Positions 34,574 through 44,677 of a stretch of DNA of 64,000 nt are shown in pieces (position 1 is the first letter of the stretch; each line of letters opens with the position of its first letter). A program made the translations under genes and the position numbers. Origin of the DNA: [Flexibacter] sp. ATCC 35103 (GTDB lineage: Bacteria; Bacteroidota; Bacteroidia; Flavobacteriales; Flavobacteriaceae). The stretch is from contig NZ_MTQF01000006.1 in assembly GCF_001975985.1 (NCBI RefSeq), positions 217,530 to 281,529 of the forward strand, in the 5' to 3' direction. The notes under the pieces were generated by a model. It was given only the letters and a program-made list of their open reading frames with translations. It was not told the origin of the DNA and made no database searches.

Positions 34574-37246
34574 TTATTTTTTTATAAAACGTTTTACCGT
34601 TTTTTTACCATCTTTTTCAAAAACTACCAGATAAACGCCTCTTCTTAAATGCGAAACATCTATACTGCTGTTATTTACTTTTTGTCCTGCTGTTGCTCCG
34701 GTTTGTGAATCTACAATACTCACATTTCCTCCGCTTACATCTGTAGTGATATAAAGTGTGTTTTCAACCGGGTTTGGGTATACATTTAAAGCTGTTTCAA
34801 CTGGAGCTTCTTCTTCTGCAACTGTTGCTGAAGCAGTTTTAGCCGCTAAACCAGCTCCAACTTTTGTAATTTTTATCCAGTTGATATTCATTCCCGTATT
34901 TTGAATATAGATTCCGAAATTGTACGTTCCTGCATTCACATTTACGGTTTGAGATACCGTTTGCCAGTTTTGCCATCCTCCGGTATTTGGAATATCGACA
35001 TTACCCAGAACAATAGTTCCTCCGTTTAAATCTGATGATAATTTACCGCCCGTTACACCACTTGCCACTCTGTATTCGATTAAATAAGAACCAGTAGTTG
35101 GAAAATTAATGCTGTTGTATGCCAACCAGTCACCGGTTTCTGTGTAACCCACATTAGAACCTCCTCCGGTATCTGTTGTAGCTTCTACCTGAATACCGCT
35201 CATAGCTGAATAATCTTCGGCCTGAATTAAAGTCGATGTTTGCGAAGATGTAGCAGGAACCAGTTTCCATTGTCCGCACGTTTGGTTGTTGTTATCCCAT
35301 TGTTGTACAATAGCTCCGGATGCTGTACTTGCTCCTGCAACCTCAACAATTCGACCGCTGTGTCTGGCAACAATTTTATAAAATCCGTCACCGGTTGAAA
35401 CCAATACAAACTGCTGATTCGTTGTTGCATTATATGGATATTGTTCTACTCGCGCACCATTAGCTTTATTAAAATTATTTACATCTAAAGACTGACCGCT
35501 GTGATTGGCAATAATTTTATACAATCCGTCGCCTAAGTGTGTTAAAGTAAATTTTTGATTGCTTCCTGAGTTAAGAGCGCCCTGATTAATTCCTGCACCA
35601 TTTGCTACACTTGAATTCCATACATCCATGTACAGATTACTGTTTCTGTTTTGCAGGTAAAAAGTCTGGTTTCCTAAAGTAGTTGTTCCGTTAGCAATAA
35701 TTCTGATCGAGGTTACTTTGTCATTCCAGGTGGTATTCAGACAAGCATTATCAGAATTAATTACGGTAGAAGCTCCTGTAAAATTATCATCCTGATATAA
35801 AATCGCCTGAAAACCCTGTGTAATTTTAAGCGAAGAAATATCATCGTTTAAAACACCTAAAGTATTCAAACGCGCCAGATTATAGTCTCCAATAGTTAAT
35901 CCGCCAGAGAATCCTGTATAGTTACAATCTTTATAAACCGTAATTACATCTGTAGTTGCGGGAACTGAAGGTACTGATCCTGCATATCCTCCAAAAGTAG
36001 CAATTACTTTAGTTGGCTGAGGCGAATGAAGCGATGGCGATTGATCAGCCACATCATCATAAGCAAATCCGTATGCCAGATTATCAACACTTATTCCCGG
36101 TAAATGCCAGAATTTAGAATAATGGTTTGTTGGATTCACCTGATAAAATTTCGATGCATCATACCAGTTTTGTTGTCCCGGATTTGCAGTTGTTGTGTTT
36201 ACAACATGTCTGTTAATTGCTGCTGTTAATTGTGCCTGAATTACAAGGTCTAAATCTCCGTCAACAAGTCTTCTGTCCAGAACACCTTTACCTTCAAGTG
36301 CTTCCTGAGTCGAAGGTCTGTTTTGTACACGTCCTGTACGACCAACAAAACCACCAGATTGCCCAACCATTTCCAGTTGTTCACCAATAACTCTTCCTTT
36401 AAATACTCCGGCATCTCCGGCATAAAATATCAAATCTTCATTTTTATATTTATTCCAGATCGCATCAATATAAGATTTTAGATAATTAGCCTGAGCTCCT
36501 ACAGAAGTTCCTCCTGTTCCGTCTGCAAAAGCAGGCGTTTTTGATGGCGCAGTAATTTCGCCTGTTGTATTATTTACACAACCCTGAAATTCTGATGGCA
36601 CATTTGCTTTAAAAGCAGCCACAATATCTTCGTGTTTTTTTAATTCACCCACTCTTTTTTGGTATCCGTTAGCACCAAATAATTCCAGTCCCATTGGGTA
36701 TTTATAGGAATCAACTCTGGATGGATTTCCAAAAAAGCCATATTGGTTATTGGTTAATTCGATAATTTCATATAAAATTCCCTGATTTGGGTCTGTAGCA
36801 TTCAACGGGTTTGGCGACGTATATCCTGAAGGTGCTCCGCTTGCGCCAAAAAAGTAAAAATACAATTGTTGTCCTTTAGCAATAAAAACCCTGCAGCCTG
36901 CAATTTGAGGCAGCGTAAAAGTCTTGTTAGGGATTTCGCTTAGCTTGGTAAAACAATTGGCATATTTTGAGTTTTGTCCCGGTCCGGTATTTCCGCCAAT
37001 TGTAGGTCCTGTAACTGTGTTGTAAGACGAACTCATGGGCAATACCTGACTTGTTTTGGCATTTACCCAAACGTGATTTCCTGTAGTATAATCAATACCT
37101 ACAATAGCGACATACAATTCGTTATCATTAAATGTAGAGGTATTACTTATGGTAAAAGGAATTGGTCCCTGACCGTGCATTAAATTGGAGAACACTAAAA
37201 ACAGTGTTGCCAAAAAAGTAATTCTTTTAAGTTTAATTCTATTCAT
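34574..37246 (-). CDS. Secreted GH64-type beta-1,3-glucanase with crystallin, ricin and CBM6 modules
   Basis: An 890-aa protein. After the signal peptide (about 1-25, ending MHGQ) is a GH64/thaumatin-like N-terminal region (about 28-425). Its start is IPFTISNTSTFNDNELYVAIVG, and its later motifs include QLYFYFFG, EIIELTNNQYGFFGNPSRVD and LHSPQPTKVIATFGGY. GH64 enzymes cut beta-1,3-glucan to laminaripentaose. Then come beta/gamma-crystallin (about 435-525), ricin-type trefoil (about 530-665), CBM6 (about 675-800) and a T9SS tail (about 815-890). The crystallin-ricin part is almost the same as in the metallopeptidase at 29542, pointing to recent module shuffling. Its product would pair with the GH16 enzyme in glucan attack. 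Confidence 0.85.
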   Translation of the reverse strand: MNRIKLKRITFLATLFLVFSNLMHGQGPIPFTISNTSTFNDNELYVAIVGIDYTTGNHVWVNAKTSQVLPMSSSYNTVTGPTIGGNTGPGQNSKYANCFTKLSEIPNKTFTLPQIAGCRVFIAKGQQLYFYFFGASGAPSGYTSPNPLNATDPNQGILYEIIELTNNQYGFFGNPSRVDSYKYPMGLELFGANGYQKRVGELKKHEDIVAAFKANVPSEFQGCVNNTTGEITAPSKTPAFADGTGGTSVGAQANYLKSYIDAIWNKYKNEDLIFYAGDAGVFKGRVIGEQLEMVGQSGGFVGRTGRVQNRPSTQEALEGKGVLDRRLVDGDLDLVIQAQLTAAINRHVVNTTTANPGQQNWYDASKFYQVNPTNHYSKFWHLPGISVDNLAYGFAYDDVADQSPSLHSPQPTKVIATFGGYAGSVPSVPATTDVITVYKDCNYTGFSGGLTIGDYNLARLNTLGVLNDDISSLKITQGFQAILYQDDNFTGASTVINSDNACLNTTWNDKVTSIRIIANGTTTLGNQTFYLQNRNSNLYMDVWNSSVANGAGINQGALNSGSNQKFTLTHLGDGLYKIIANHSGQSLDVNNFNKANGARVEQYPYNATTNQQFVLVSTGDGFYKIVARHSGRIVEVAGASTASGAIVQQWDNNNQTCGQWKLVPATSSQTSTLIQAEDYSAMSGIQVEATTDTGGGSNVGYTETGDWLAYNSINFPTTGSYLIEYRVASGVTGGKLSSDLNGGTIVLGNVDIPNTGGWQNWQTVSQTVNVNAGTYNFGIYIQNTGMNINWIKITKVGAGLAAKTASATVAEEEAPVETALNVYPNPVENTLYITTDVSGGNVSIVDSQTGATAGQKVNNSSIDVSHLRRGVYLVVFEKDGKKTVKRFIKK

Positions 37247-37420
37247 ATCTAGGTTATTTTGGGGTTACGCAAATAGATTTTTCATCAAAGTCATTTTAAG
37301 TCATGATTGTATTGATCCGTCAGGTGCAAGTATCGGTGCTATCCTTTTTTAAATTTAATTCCAGATTATTGAAACCGAGAACATCATTTTAAAACAAATT
37401 ACACCCAACGGATTTTTTAT

Positions 37421-40400
37421 TTATTGCTTGATCAGTTTTTTAGACCAGCTTTTTTGATCTGATTTAAAATTAAGAATATAGATTCCTCTTCTAAGTCTGC
37501 TTATATCTATCAGATCTTCTTTAGCATCAGCATCAATTTTTTTCTCTACCAGCAATGTTCCTGATTCATCATAAATCGTTACCGTTTTATTGTCTAATTT
37601 TTCAGGTATTGCTACTTGAATATAATTAGTTGCCGGATTAGGATACACCGCAAAAACAGTCGTTTCAACTTGTGCTTCTTCGCTAGCAACTGCAGCCTTT
37701 TTAGCTGTCGAGGCAGATCCGTAAGCTTCTATTTCGAATAGGGAATATCCGTATGGAGCCAGGGCTTTTGCGGTACATAAAATTCTAAGGTATCTTCCTG
37801 TTCCGCTTACTGCTAAATCATCTGTTCCGCCATCACTTGCCGTTTGTGTGTTTACAGTTTCGTTTTCAGTGAAAACATTATCTGTCGAAATTTGTACTTT
37901 ATATTGCGTTGCAAAAGCTGCTTCCCATTTTAAAACCACACGATTAATGTTGTAATTACTTCCTAAATCAACATAAATCCATTCGCTTGCATTAGCAAAA
38001 CTACTTGCCCAACGAGTTCCGGTACTGTCTCCATCAGTTGCTTTATTAGCTGATAAGGTTGCATTTTCTTCTGTAGAAGCTGTAGCTGTTTTGGCTAAAG
38101 CCAAATTGACATTGGTAGGTGCTGTAATATTTCGAACAATCACATCGCTGAAAACTCCGGTTGCCAAAGTTCCGTTTGCATGAGAAGTTACCGCCATTCC
38201 TACATAAATGGTGCTTGCCATGGCAATTGTTTTTGGTGTACCAATTTGTGTCCACGTTGTTCCGTTATCAGATGAATAAGAAGTAAATACGTTTCCTGAT
38301 CTCGTTACACGAAGCCATTTTGGAGCTGTTCCTGTAGCTGCCTGAGCCGTTGTAATTCCTGAAACAGCATCTCTGGATAAAAATTCTACACCTGCTGCAG
38401 CTGTTACATCTGTCATTGCATGTTTAGAAGTTGGCGTAAGCGTTTCACGAAACATTACTCCTGCTTTTGCATAAGTATTTGTGTTTGTTAATGAATTTAC
38501 TTTGGCAATAATTTCAGCATCACCTGTAATAGGCTGATTTACAAACTGAAATTGATCGCTTGATTCCCAAATATCAATTCCTGATCCTTTAATCGTGAAA
38601 GTTCCGTTTGCGTGAGTAGCTTCTCCAACCGGAGTTACAGCACCTAAATCTGTGCTTACCCACGGAGCAGGCAATGTTGCAGGAGGATTTTCTGTAGAAA
38701 CTAAATTTACAGCTCTGATATTGTCAAAATAATACGTGTTTCCTGAGTTCGTTCCGGGCTCTAATAAGAAAACAAAACGATTTACTTCGCTGTCTAATGT
38801 AGATGCATCAGGCGAGCTTGCGTATGAAAACACTAAGGTATGCCAGGTATTGGTCTGTTTTACAACAGCCTGATAAATACTATGTCTCCCCGCTGGATAA
38901 TTAGACGGAATTGAAGCGCTGCTTTCTGCCTGCCATGAAATCACTGATCCAACAGGTGCAGATGTATACACATCCATAGCAAACTTTTTAGTTCCGCTTT
39001 TAAAATCTCCAATATTGGTTAAAGTCGCATTGAATGAAAAATTATCATACAACTCAGTCGATTTTCTAACATATTTTCCAACGTTAGATGAAGTATTGAT
39101 TCCGCTTGCACTAGGATTTGCCGTGTTTGGCGTATAAGTTCCAATTGCATCTCTGAATGTGATATTATGCACTGTTTGATAATCTTCATAAACCACTCCC
39201 GGTGTGTAAGTATCCGGTAATTTGGTAGAACCAATTCTGATATTATCAAAATAATACGTATCGCTTGTATAAGAACCTGAATTGGCAAGAATCACCATTT
39301 GGTTTATCGCCAGATTTGATGTTCCCTCATCCGGACTTGAATTGTAATAGAAAGTCAGTGTTTCCCACTGATTTTGTTTCGTTGTAATGGCTACATAATT
39401 ACTGTTTCTTCCTGTTGGAAAATTCGCAGGAAGCGATGTTGCACTATTTTCTAAATTCAAACTTACCACTGTACCAATTGGTGCCGAAGTATAAACATCG
39501 ATCATGATTTTATTCGTCTGGTTTTTTAATAAACCTGCGTCTTCGATTGTGCTTTGTGTATTAAAGAAAAGCACATCATATTGTTCCGTTACATTTCGAA
39601 CATACTTCGCCACATTTGCAGAAGAGTTTACTGAATTTGCTCCCGGATTTGCTACAACAGAATATACTCCTGTAGTTGTTCCTTTGATAATTTTGTTGAT
39701 TCCGTCATAATTTTGAAGAACATCAGTTGCAATAATTGGTTTTTCAGGAGCCGCTTTTGTCAACAAATTATCAAAATAATAGGTAGTTCCGGAATTCGAA
39801 TTAGATTCAAAAAGAAACACCACATTGTTAATCGTTAATGCACTTGTATTAGGATCGATCACTTTTTCGAATTCAAATTCTATCGTTTCCCATTTGTTCT
39901 GTACCGTTGTTGTGGCTTTGTAACCGCTGTGTCTTCCGGATGGAAAATTAGTTGCTGTGGTTACCAGGCTATTTTCGAGCTGCATTGAGATTTTTGTCCC
40001 AACCGGCGCCGAAGTATAGATATCAAAAGAAATCTTTTTTCTGCCATATACATAATCATTTGCATTGCTGATGGTTACATTTTTGATATTCATAACATCA
40101 TATAATTCAGATGCGTTACGAACATATTTACCTACCAAAGCAGAAGTATTGATTCCTGTAGCCGAAGGATTTGCAACGGCTTCTGTCAAAACTCCTGTTT
40201 TAAGTCCGTACACAACATTTCTGTTAGATTGAAAATCTTCATAGATTCTTTCTACCGGTAAAGGCACCTCGGTAGTTACCGCCAATTTATACGTATTACC
40301 CGTACATCCTGAAACTGTTGTGGCCACAGAAACATCTCCTCCTGTGGTTCCCCAATTTACATTGATGGTATTTGTACCTTGTCCTGAAGTAATTGTAGCT

Positions 40401-41383
40401 CCCGCAGGAACTGTCCAGTTATAAGTGGCACCGGCAATAGCATTTATAGAATATGTTTTACCAGTTTCGTTATTGTAAACTTTTGCATCGCCCAAAACGC
40501 CGTAAGTAAAACTTCCGCTGTAAACACGAACATAATCTACTTGTAGTTTTGCCGGAAAATCAGCCGGAATTGGCTCTACTCCTGCTCCGTTTACACTTGT
40601 ATATGGCGTTCCTAAACTACCAACTGCAAGATTCAGAATAATATAAAACTGTTGGTCATTAAAAGGCCATCCGCCGTTTACAGTTGTTTGTGGTGTAGCC
40701 GTATGAAATAAATTGCCATCAATAAACCATTTTATAATATTTGGTCCCCATTCTACCGCATAAACATGAAATTCTGTAGACAAATCAGTTGGCGAAGAAT
40801 AACTTCTTCCGGTATAATGATACCCGCCACCGTCATAATGAATTGTCCCGTCTATAGATTTTGGATTTCTGTGTTTAGCTTCCATGATATCAATTTCACC
40901 TGTAAAAGGCCAATTTGAAGTTCCTGCCGGTAACATCCAGAATGCCGGCCATGCTCCCATTCCGTTAGATAATTTCATACGGGCTTCTATTCTTCCATAT
41001 TTTATGGCATATTTACCTTCTGTAGTAAGTTTTGCAGAAGAATAAGGTTGTTGCGGAAATGAGGCATTTGGTGCATATTTTGCCTCAATATTCAAATAAC
41101 TGTTTGTTCCTTCCTTGACAATTGTTGCCTGATTAGGATCGTAACGCTGTGCCTCTGCATTTCCGAATCCGCAAAGCGATGGACAGCCGTTTCCTGAAAT
41201 ACTTTGCCATTTGGTTGCGTCTACGGTCGTACCGTTAAACTCATCTGACCAAATTAAAGTATTGCATTGTGAGTGTAGTTTTAAAAAAGGCGACAATATT
41301 ATAATTGTCAGTAGAAATGCCCTTTTTACGGGATTGTAATTGTTTCCCGGTGGTCGGCCGGAAAAAGAGTCTTTTTGATTCAT
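37421..41383 (-). CDS. Giant secreted GH16 laminarinase-like protein, T9SS cargo
   Basis: A 1320-aa multidomain enzyme. A signal-anchor-like hydrophobic N-terminus (about 21-38) precedes a GH16 domain (about 40-293). The catalytic motif is GEIDIMEA with E163, D165 and E168, the beta-glucanase/laminarinase type (ExDxxE). Next come a PKD/Ig-like region (about 295-380) and three tandem about-165-aa repeats starting with YEDFQ/LQNYDG/YEDYQ and each ending YYFDN. A DUF1349-like region (about 905-1085, ESSDQFQFVNQP), an F5/8-type C (discoidin) domain (about 1090-1220, STEENATLSANKATDG) and a T9SS tail (about 1235-1320) follow. It probably cleaves beta-1,3-(1,4-)glucan while its accessory domains bind it. 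It is the largest cargo in the locus and adjoins the propeller-LuxR regulator. Confidence 0.88.
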   Translation of the reverse strand: MNQKDSFSGRPPGNNYNPVKRAFLLTIIILSPFLKLHSQCNTLIWSDEFNGTTVDATKWQSISGNGCPSLCGFGNAEAQRYDPNQATIVKEGTNSYLNIEAKYAPNASFPQQPYSSAKLTTEGKYAIKYGRIEARMKLSNGMGAWPAFWMLPAGTSNWPFTGEIDIMEAKHRNPKSIDGTIHYDGGGYHYTGRSYSSPTDLSTEFHVYAVEWGPNIIKWFIDGNLFHTATPQTTVNGGWPFNDQQFYIILNLAVGSLGTPYTSVNGAGVEPIPADFPAKLQVDYVRVYSGSFTYGVLGDAKVYNNETGKTYSINAIAGATYNWTVPAGATITSGQGTNTINVNWGTTGGDVSVATTVSGCTGNTYKLAVTTEVPLPVERIYEDFQSNRNVVYGLKTGVLTEAVANPSATGINTSALVGKYVRNASELYDVMNIKNVTISNANDYVYGRKKISFDIYTSAPVGTKISMQLENSLVTTATNFPSGRHSGYKATTTVQNKWETIEFEFEKVIDPNTSALTINNVVFLFESNSNSGTTYYFDNLLTKAAPEKPIIATDVLQNYDGINKIIKGTTTGVYSVVANPGANSVNSSANVAKYVRNVTEQYDVLFFNTQSTIEDAGLLKNQTNKIMIDVYTSAPIGTVVSLNLENSATSLPANFPTGRNSNYVAITTKQNQWETLTFYYNSSPDEGTSNLAINQMVILANSGSYTSDTYYFDNIRIGSTKLPDTYTPGVVYEDYQTVHNITFRDAIGTYTPNTANPSASGINTSSNVGKYVRKSTELYDNFSFNATLTNIGDFKSGTKKFAMDVYTSAPVGSVISWQAESSASIPSNYPAGRHSIYQAVVKQTNTWHTLVFSYASSPDASTLDSEVNRFVFLLEPGTNSGNTYYFDNIRAVNLVSTENPPATLPAPWVSTDLGAVTPVGEATHANGTFTIKGSGIDIWESSDQFQFVNQPITGDAEIIAKVNSLTNTNTYAKAGVMFRETLTPTSKHAMTDVTAAAGVEFLSRDAVSGITTAQAATGTAPKWLRVTRSGNVFTSYSSDNGTTWTQIGTPKTIAMASTIYVGMAVTSHANGTLATGVFSDVIVRNITAPTNVNLALAKTATASTEENATLSANKATDGDSTGTRWASSFANASEWIYVDLGSNYNINRVVLKWEAAFATQYKVQISTDNVFTENETVNTQTASDGGTDDLAVSGTGRYLRILCTAKALAPYGYSLFEIEAYGSASTAKKAAVASEEAQVETTVFAVYPNPATNYIQVAIPEKLDNKTVTIYDESGTLLVEKKIDADAKEDLIDISRLRRGIYILNFKSDQKSWSKKLIKQ

Positions 41384-41746
41384 TTTTTAGTTTTTTTGTT
41401 AGTAAAGATTATTACCGCAATAAATAGCTACTTTGTAAAAAATAGATTGTTATTTTGATAATAGTGGCACAATATTAACAAATAAATGAGGTAAGACTTA
41501 CATTTTTGAATACGGTTTGACTACGGTGTTTGTAAAAAAATGTAATACTTAGCCCGCAAAATGCGTAAAACTACTTAGGATTTTACTGATACTAAAAAAC
41601 GCGTGATGTATTGGTTTTAAACAGATCGAGAAGGAATTTTATTTGTAGGAATACAATCGTTTTGTAATTTATTACATGATTGCGTAAAACCCGACAGGTT
41701 TTTAAAACCTGTCGGGTTTAATATGCCAACGCGTTTTGCGCCAAAT
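41384..41746. other. Intergenic region, contains dispersed palindrome
   Basis: 363 bases. The only structure seen is the palindrome at 41687-41719; the remainder is AT-rich. It includes the upstream region of the GH16 gene, but no clear -33/-7 pair was found. Confidence 0.6.
41687..41719. repeat. Dispersed palindrome, copy 2 (AAACCCGACAGG type), likely terminator
   Basis: AAACCCGACAGG-rich arm pairs with its complement CCTGTCGGGTTT across an A/T core. It lies 28 bases past the stop of the minus-strand regulator at 41747, the position of a terminator. Near-identical to 49885-49917 and similar to 23544-23572. Confidence 0.8.
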
Positions 41747-44677
41747 TTAAAAATTCAGAATATATTCTGTAATATTAGCTTCTGATGAAAGCTGCAATTT
41801 TTTCCGAATACGATAACGCGTATCTTCAACTCCACGAACAGAAATTCCTAAAAGCGGAGCAATTTCTTTTGTATTGAAATTCATTCGCAAGTAAGCACAC
41901 AATCGCATATCACGCGGAGTAAGTTCCGGAAAGCTGTTTTTTAACCTTTGCATGAAATTATCGTGAAGCTGATTAAAGATCTCTTCAAATTCATTCCAAT
42001 GCTGATCGCCCTGCAATTCGTGGTCTATGATTCGGTTAATTTTAGTCAATAAACCATAATTGGTATTGAAGTCATTCTTTTTATCGATCTGACCAATAAG
42101 ATCTTTTATCGAAAGTAAAATCTCATTTAGATGAATAAGATTCACAGTATTCGAAGCTACTTTGGCATTTTTGAGATTAATAGTCGCTTCGAGATTTTCT
42201 CTCATAATACTCATATTCTCTTTTTCTAATGCCAGTTTTTGCTCGTTTAATTCAGCCCGATTGCGTAACAATTCTTTTTCCTGATTCAGGATTAATTGTT
42301 CCCGTTCCCGTTCTGCCAGATTTTTTTGGTATTTGATGATCGTATAAATCAAAATACTAAAAAGAATTAAATACAAAATATAAGCCCAGGTTGTCCTATA
42401 CCACGGCGGTAAAATCTCAAATTTAAAAACTGCTTCTTCACTTACGACATCATAAATATTTTTTGCCCTTACGTGAAAAACATATTCGTTTTCCGGCAAA
42501 TTGGTATATTCTTTTTCAGTCTGCAAATTCCAATCAGACCATTTGGGTTCAAAACCTTCCAGCCAGTATTCATATTTTGTAGCATCGGCTTCATCATAAC
42601 AAAGTGAAGCAAACGAAAAATGCAATGCGTTATTAGAATGCGATAAAACAGTTGAAAGCTTATTTTTTGATGATTCTGTTTGATTCGAAAGCACGTCATA
42701 TCTACTGGAAAACAACAAACTATCTTTAGGAAAAATAGATTTAACCTCAGAAATAACCGCTTTATACTTTGCCTGATATTTTTTATTTTTGGTAGTATTA
42801 TAATGAATCAGGCCGTCTTGTGTACCAAAAAATACATCTCCGTTAGCTGTTGTCTGGATATTTTCGAAACCCGGAATATACAAATACCTTAATTTTCTAA
42901 AAGGCAATTCTTCTACAGTAAAATTGCCTCCCGCTTTCTGACTCATTTTTCCGGTATTTTCGCCTGAGATATACCAGATATTATTTTGATGATCTGCTTT
43001 AAGCAAACGAATATGATTCTCTAAACCAAGAGGTTTCCTGAAAGTAAGATCCGGAATCATTTTATTTGAATGAGAATTTTGTTTATAAACCCCTTTTGTT
43101 GTCCCAAAAAGAATCTGATTATTGATCTTAAAAGTGTTTAAAAACAAACTCGACGGAAAACCATTTTTATCATTATAAAACTGAATGTCTGAAACGGTAT
43201 CGAATGTTTTATTAAACCTGATTTTAAAAATTCCCTTATATCCATGCGCGATCCAGATATTCTCAGCAGCATCTGTAACCATTACCCTGCTGCTTTCTTC
43301 AAAACCTTTTATTTTGTGCTGATAAACCCAGGAATTATTTATATTTTTTAATAAATACAAACCATTATATCCACCAACAAGCAATAAATCAGGATGATTG
43401 GGGATTAGAACTCCTTGCCATGCGCCATCTGTTTTTGCTAATAATTCTGCCGAATTGCCTTTTATTTCAAAGATTCCGTTTTTTTCAAAAGCCAAAAGCG
43501 AATTTCCAAAAACACCAATATTCCAAACATTTTCAGACATTCCTGCAATATGCTGAAAATGCATATTCTCATGCTGACCATTTTTGTAACGTTCCCAATC
43601 TAACCAGAAAACGCCATTATCTGTGGCAATAAAGAGTTTGTTTTGATAAATCTGACTGCAATATATTTTGGTTTCAGAATTTGATGCATCGAGTATTTTT
43701 GACAAAGGCGACGAAATCTGAATCAGCGAAATACCTTCTTTTAAAGTTACCCATAAATTGCCTTCTGTATCGACTTTAAGATTCGTAACATATTCGTTCT
43801 GCAAACCTGTTTGTTTGTTAATATGCTGAATCAAATTTCCTTCACTATCAATGACTATCAGCCCTGTCTGACGTGTTCCTATTGCAAAATAACCATCAGA
43901 AAGCAGAATTCCGGTTGAGATTTGATTTTGCTGTAACAAATGATCCACTTTTGTCACAAAAGATTTTAATTGACCATTTTTATAACTAAAAAGTCCGTTT
44001 TTTTGTGTCAGAAGAATCAAACCTTCTTTGGTTTCAAAAATTTTCCTGATTTTTAATCCTATAAATTGTTTACTATTTTCAATTTCAACCAATACATCAT
44101 TTTCCAGTTTCAGCAATCCTCTTATATTATCTGAAACATAGATTTCTGTGTTGACTTCAAAAAAATCATCAAACTTGGCTTGCGATCGTATTGTTTTGAT
44201 TTTGTTATCCTTGTAGATAAATATTTCTTCATTCGAGAAGAAAACAACTTCATTCTTCCTGACAACGGTGTGCAAAACATCACCAAAATTTCTAGCAGAA
44301 TGCCGGATCAATTTTACCAGAGAAGTATATTTATATTGTCCGTTTGGCAGTTGAATTGTATAACCAAATTCGCCCTGAGCGCCCACATACATCTTATCAT
44401 TTTTAGCAATTGCAAGAGAGCGAACCATACTTTTGTTTTCCGGCTGCGTTACAATGCTCCATCTTACGCCATCAAATTGCATGATTCCAAAATGATTCGC
44501 AAAAAACATCATTCCTTTAGAATCCTGTAAAACATCCCAATTCTCTGAGGCTGCTTTATAGGTTTTAGGGCTATAATTTGTAATAAACGGAACTCCAATT
44601 TTTTTAATTTGCGCATTGGCAATTGGATATAAAAGAGATATCGATAGAACTAAAATTCTAATTGTAAATTTTGTCAT
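41747..44677 (-). CDS. Propeller/Y_Y_Y sensor with LuxR-type HTH (one-component regulator)
   Basis: A 976-aa membrane-spanning regulator. Signal peptide (about 1-22); periplasmic two-component-type propeller repeats to about 640; Y_Y_Y domain (about 665-755, ALHFSFASLCYDEADATKYE, WLEGFEPKWSDW). Then comes one membrane segment (about 762-783), a long coiled coil (REREQLILNQEKELLRNRAE), and at the C-terminus a LuxR-type helix-turn-helix (about 910-975, LTPRDMRLCAYLRMNFNTKE, ISVRGVEDTRYRIRKKL). There is no histidine kinase or receiver domain, so periplasmic ligand binding would be transmitted straight to DNA binding. The neighbouring glucanase, chitinase and peptidase genes are likely targets. 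Confidence 0.88.
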   Translation of the reverse strand: MTKFTIRILVLSISLLYPIANAQIKKIGVPFITNYSPKTYKAASENWDVLQDSKGMMFFANHFGIMQFDGVRWSIVTQPENKSMVRSLAIAKNDKMYVGAQGEFGYTIQLPNGQYKYTSLVKLIRHSARNFGDVLHTVVRKNEVVFFSNEEIFIYKDNKIKTIRSQAKFDDFFEVNTEIYVSDNIRGLLKLENDVLVEIENSKQFIGLKIRKIFETKEGLILLTQKNGLFSYKNGQLKSFVTKVDHLLQQNQISTGILLSDGYFAIGTRQTGLIVIDSEGNLIQHINKQTGLQNEYVTNLKVDTEGNLWVTLKEGISLIQISSPLSKILDASNSETKIYCSQIYQNKLFIATDNGVFWLDWERYKNGQHENMHFQHIAGMSENVWNIGVFGNSLLAFEKNGIFEIKGNSAELLAKTDGAWQGVLIPNHPDLLLVGGYNGLYLLKNINNSWVYQHKIKGFEESSRVMVTDAAENIWIAHGYKGIFKIRFNKTFDTVSDIQFYNDKNGFPSSLFLNTFKINNQILFGTTKGVYKQNSHSNKMIPDLTFRKPLGLENHIRLLKADHQNNIWYISGENTGKMSQKAGGNFTVEELPFRKLRYLYIPGFENIQTTANGDVFFGTQDGLIHYNTTKNKKYQAKYKAVISEVKSIFPKDSLLFSSRYDVLSNQTESSKNKLSTVLSHSNNALHFSFASLCYDEADATKYEYWLEGFEPKWSDWNLQTEKEYTNLPENEYVFHVRAKNIYDVVSEEAVFKFEILPPWYRTTWAYILYLILFSILIYTIIKYQKNLAEREREQLILNQEKELLRNRAELNEQKLALEKENMSIMRENLEATINLKNAKVASNTVNLIHLNEILLSIKDLIGQIDKKNDFNTNYGLLTKINRIIDHELQGDQHWNEFEEIFNQLHDNFMQRLKNSFPELTPRDMRLCAYLRMNFNTKEIAPLLGISVRGVEDTRYRIRKKLQLSSEANITEYILNF

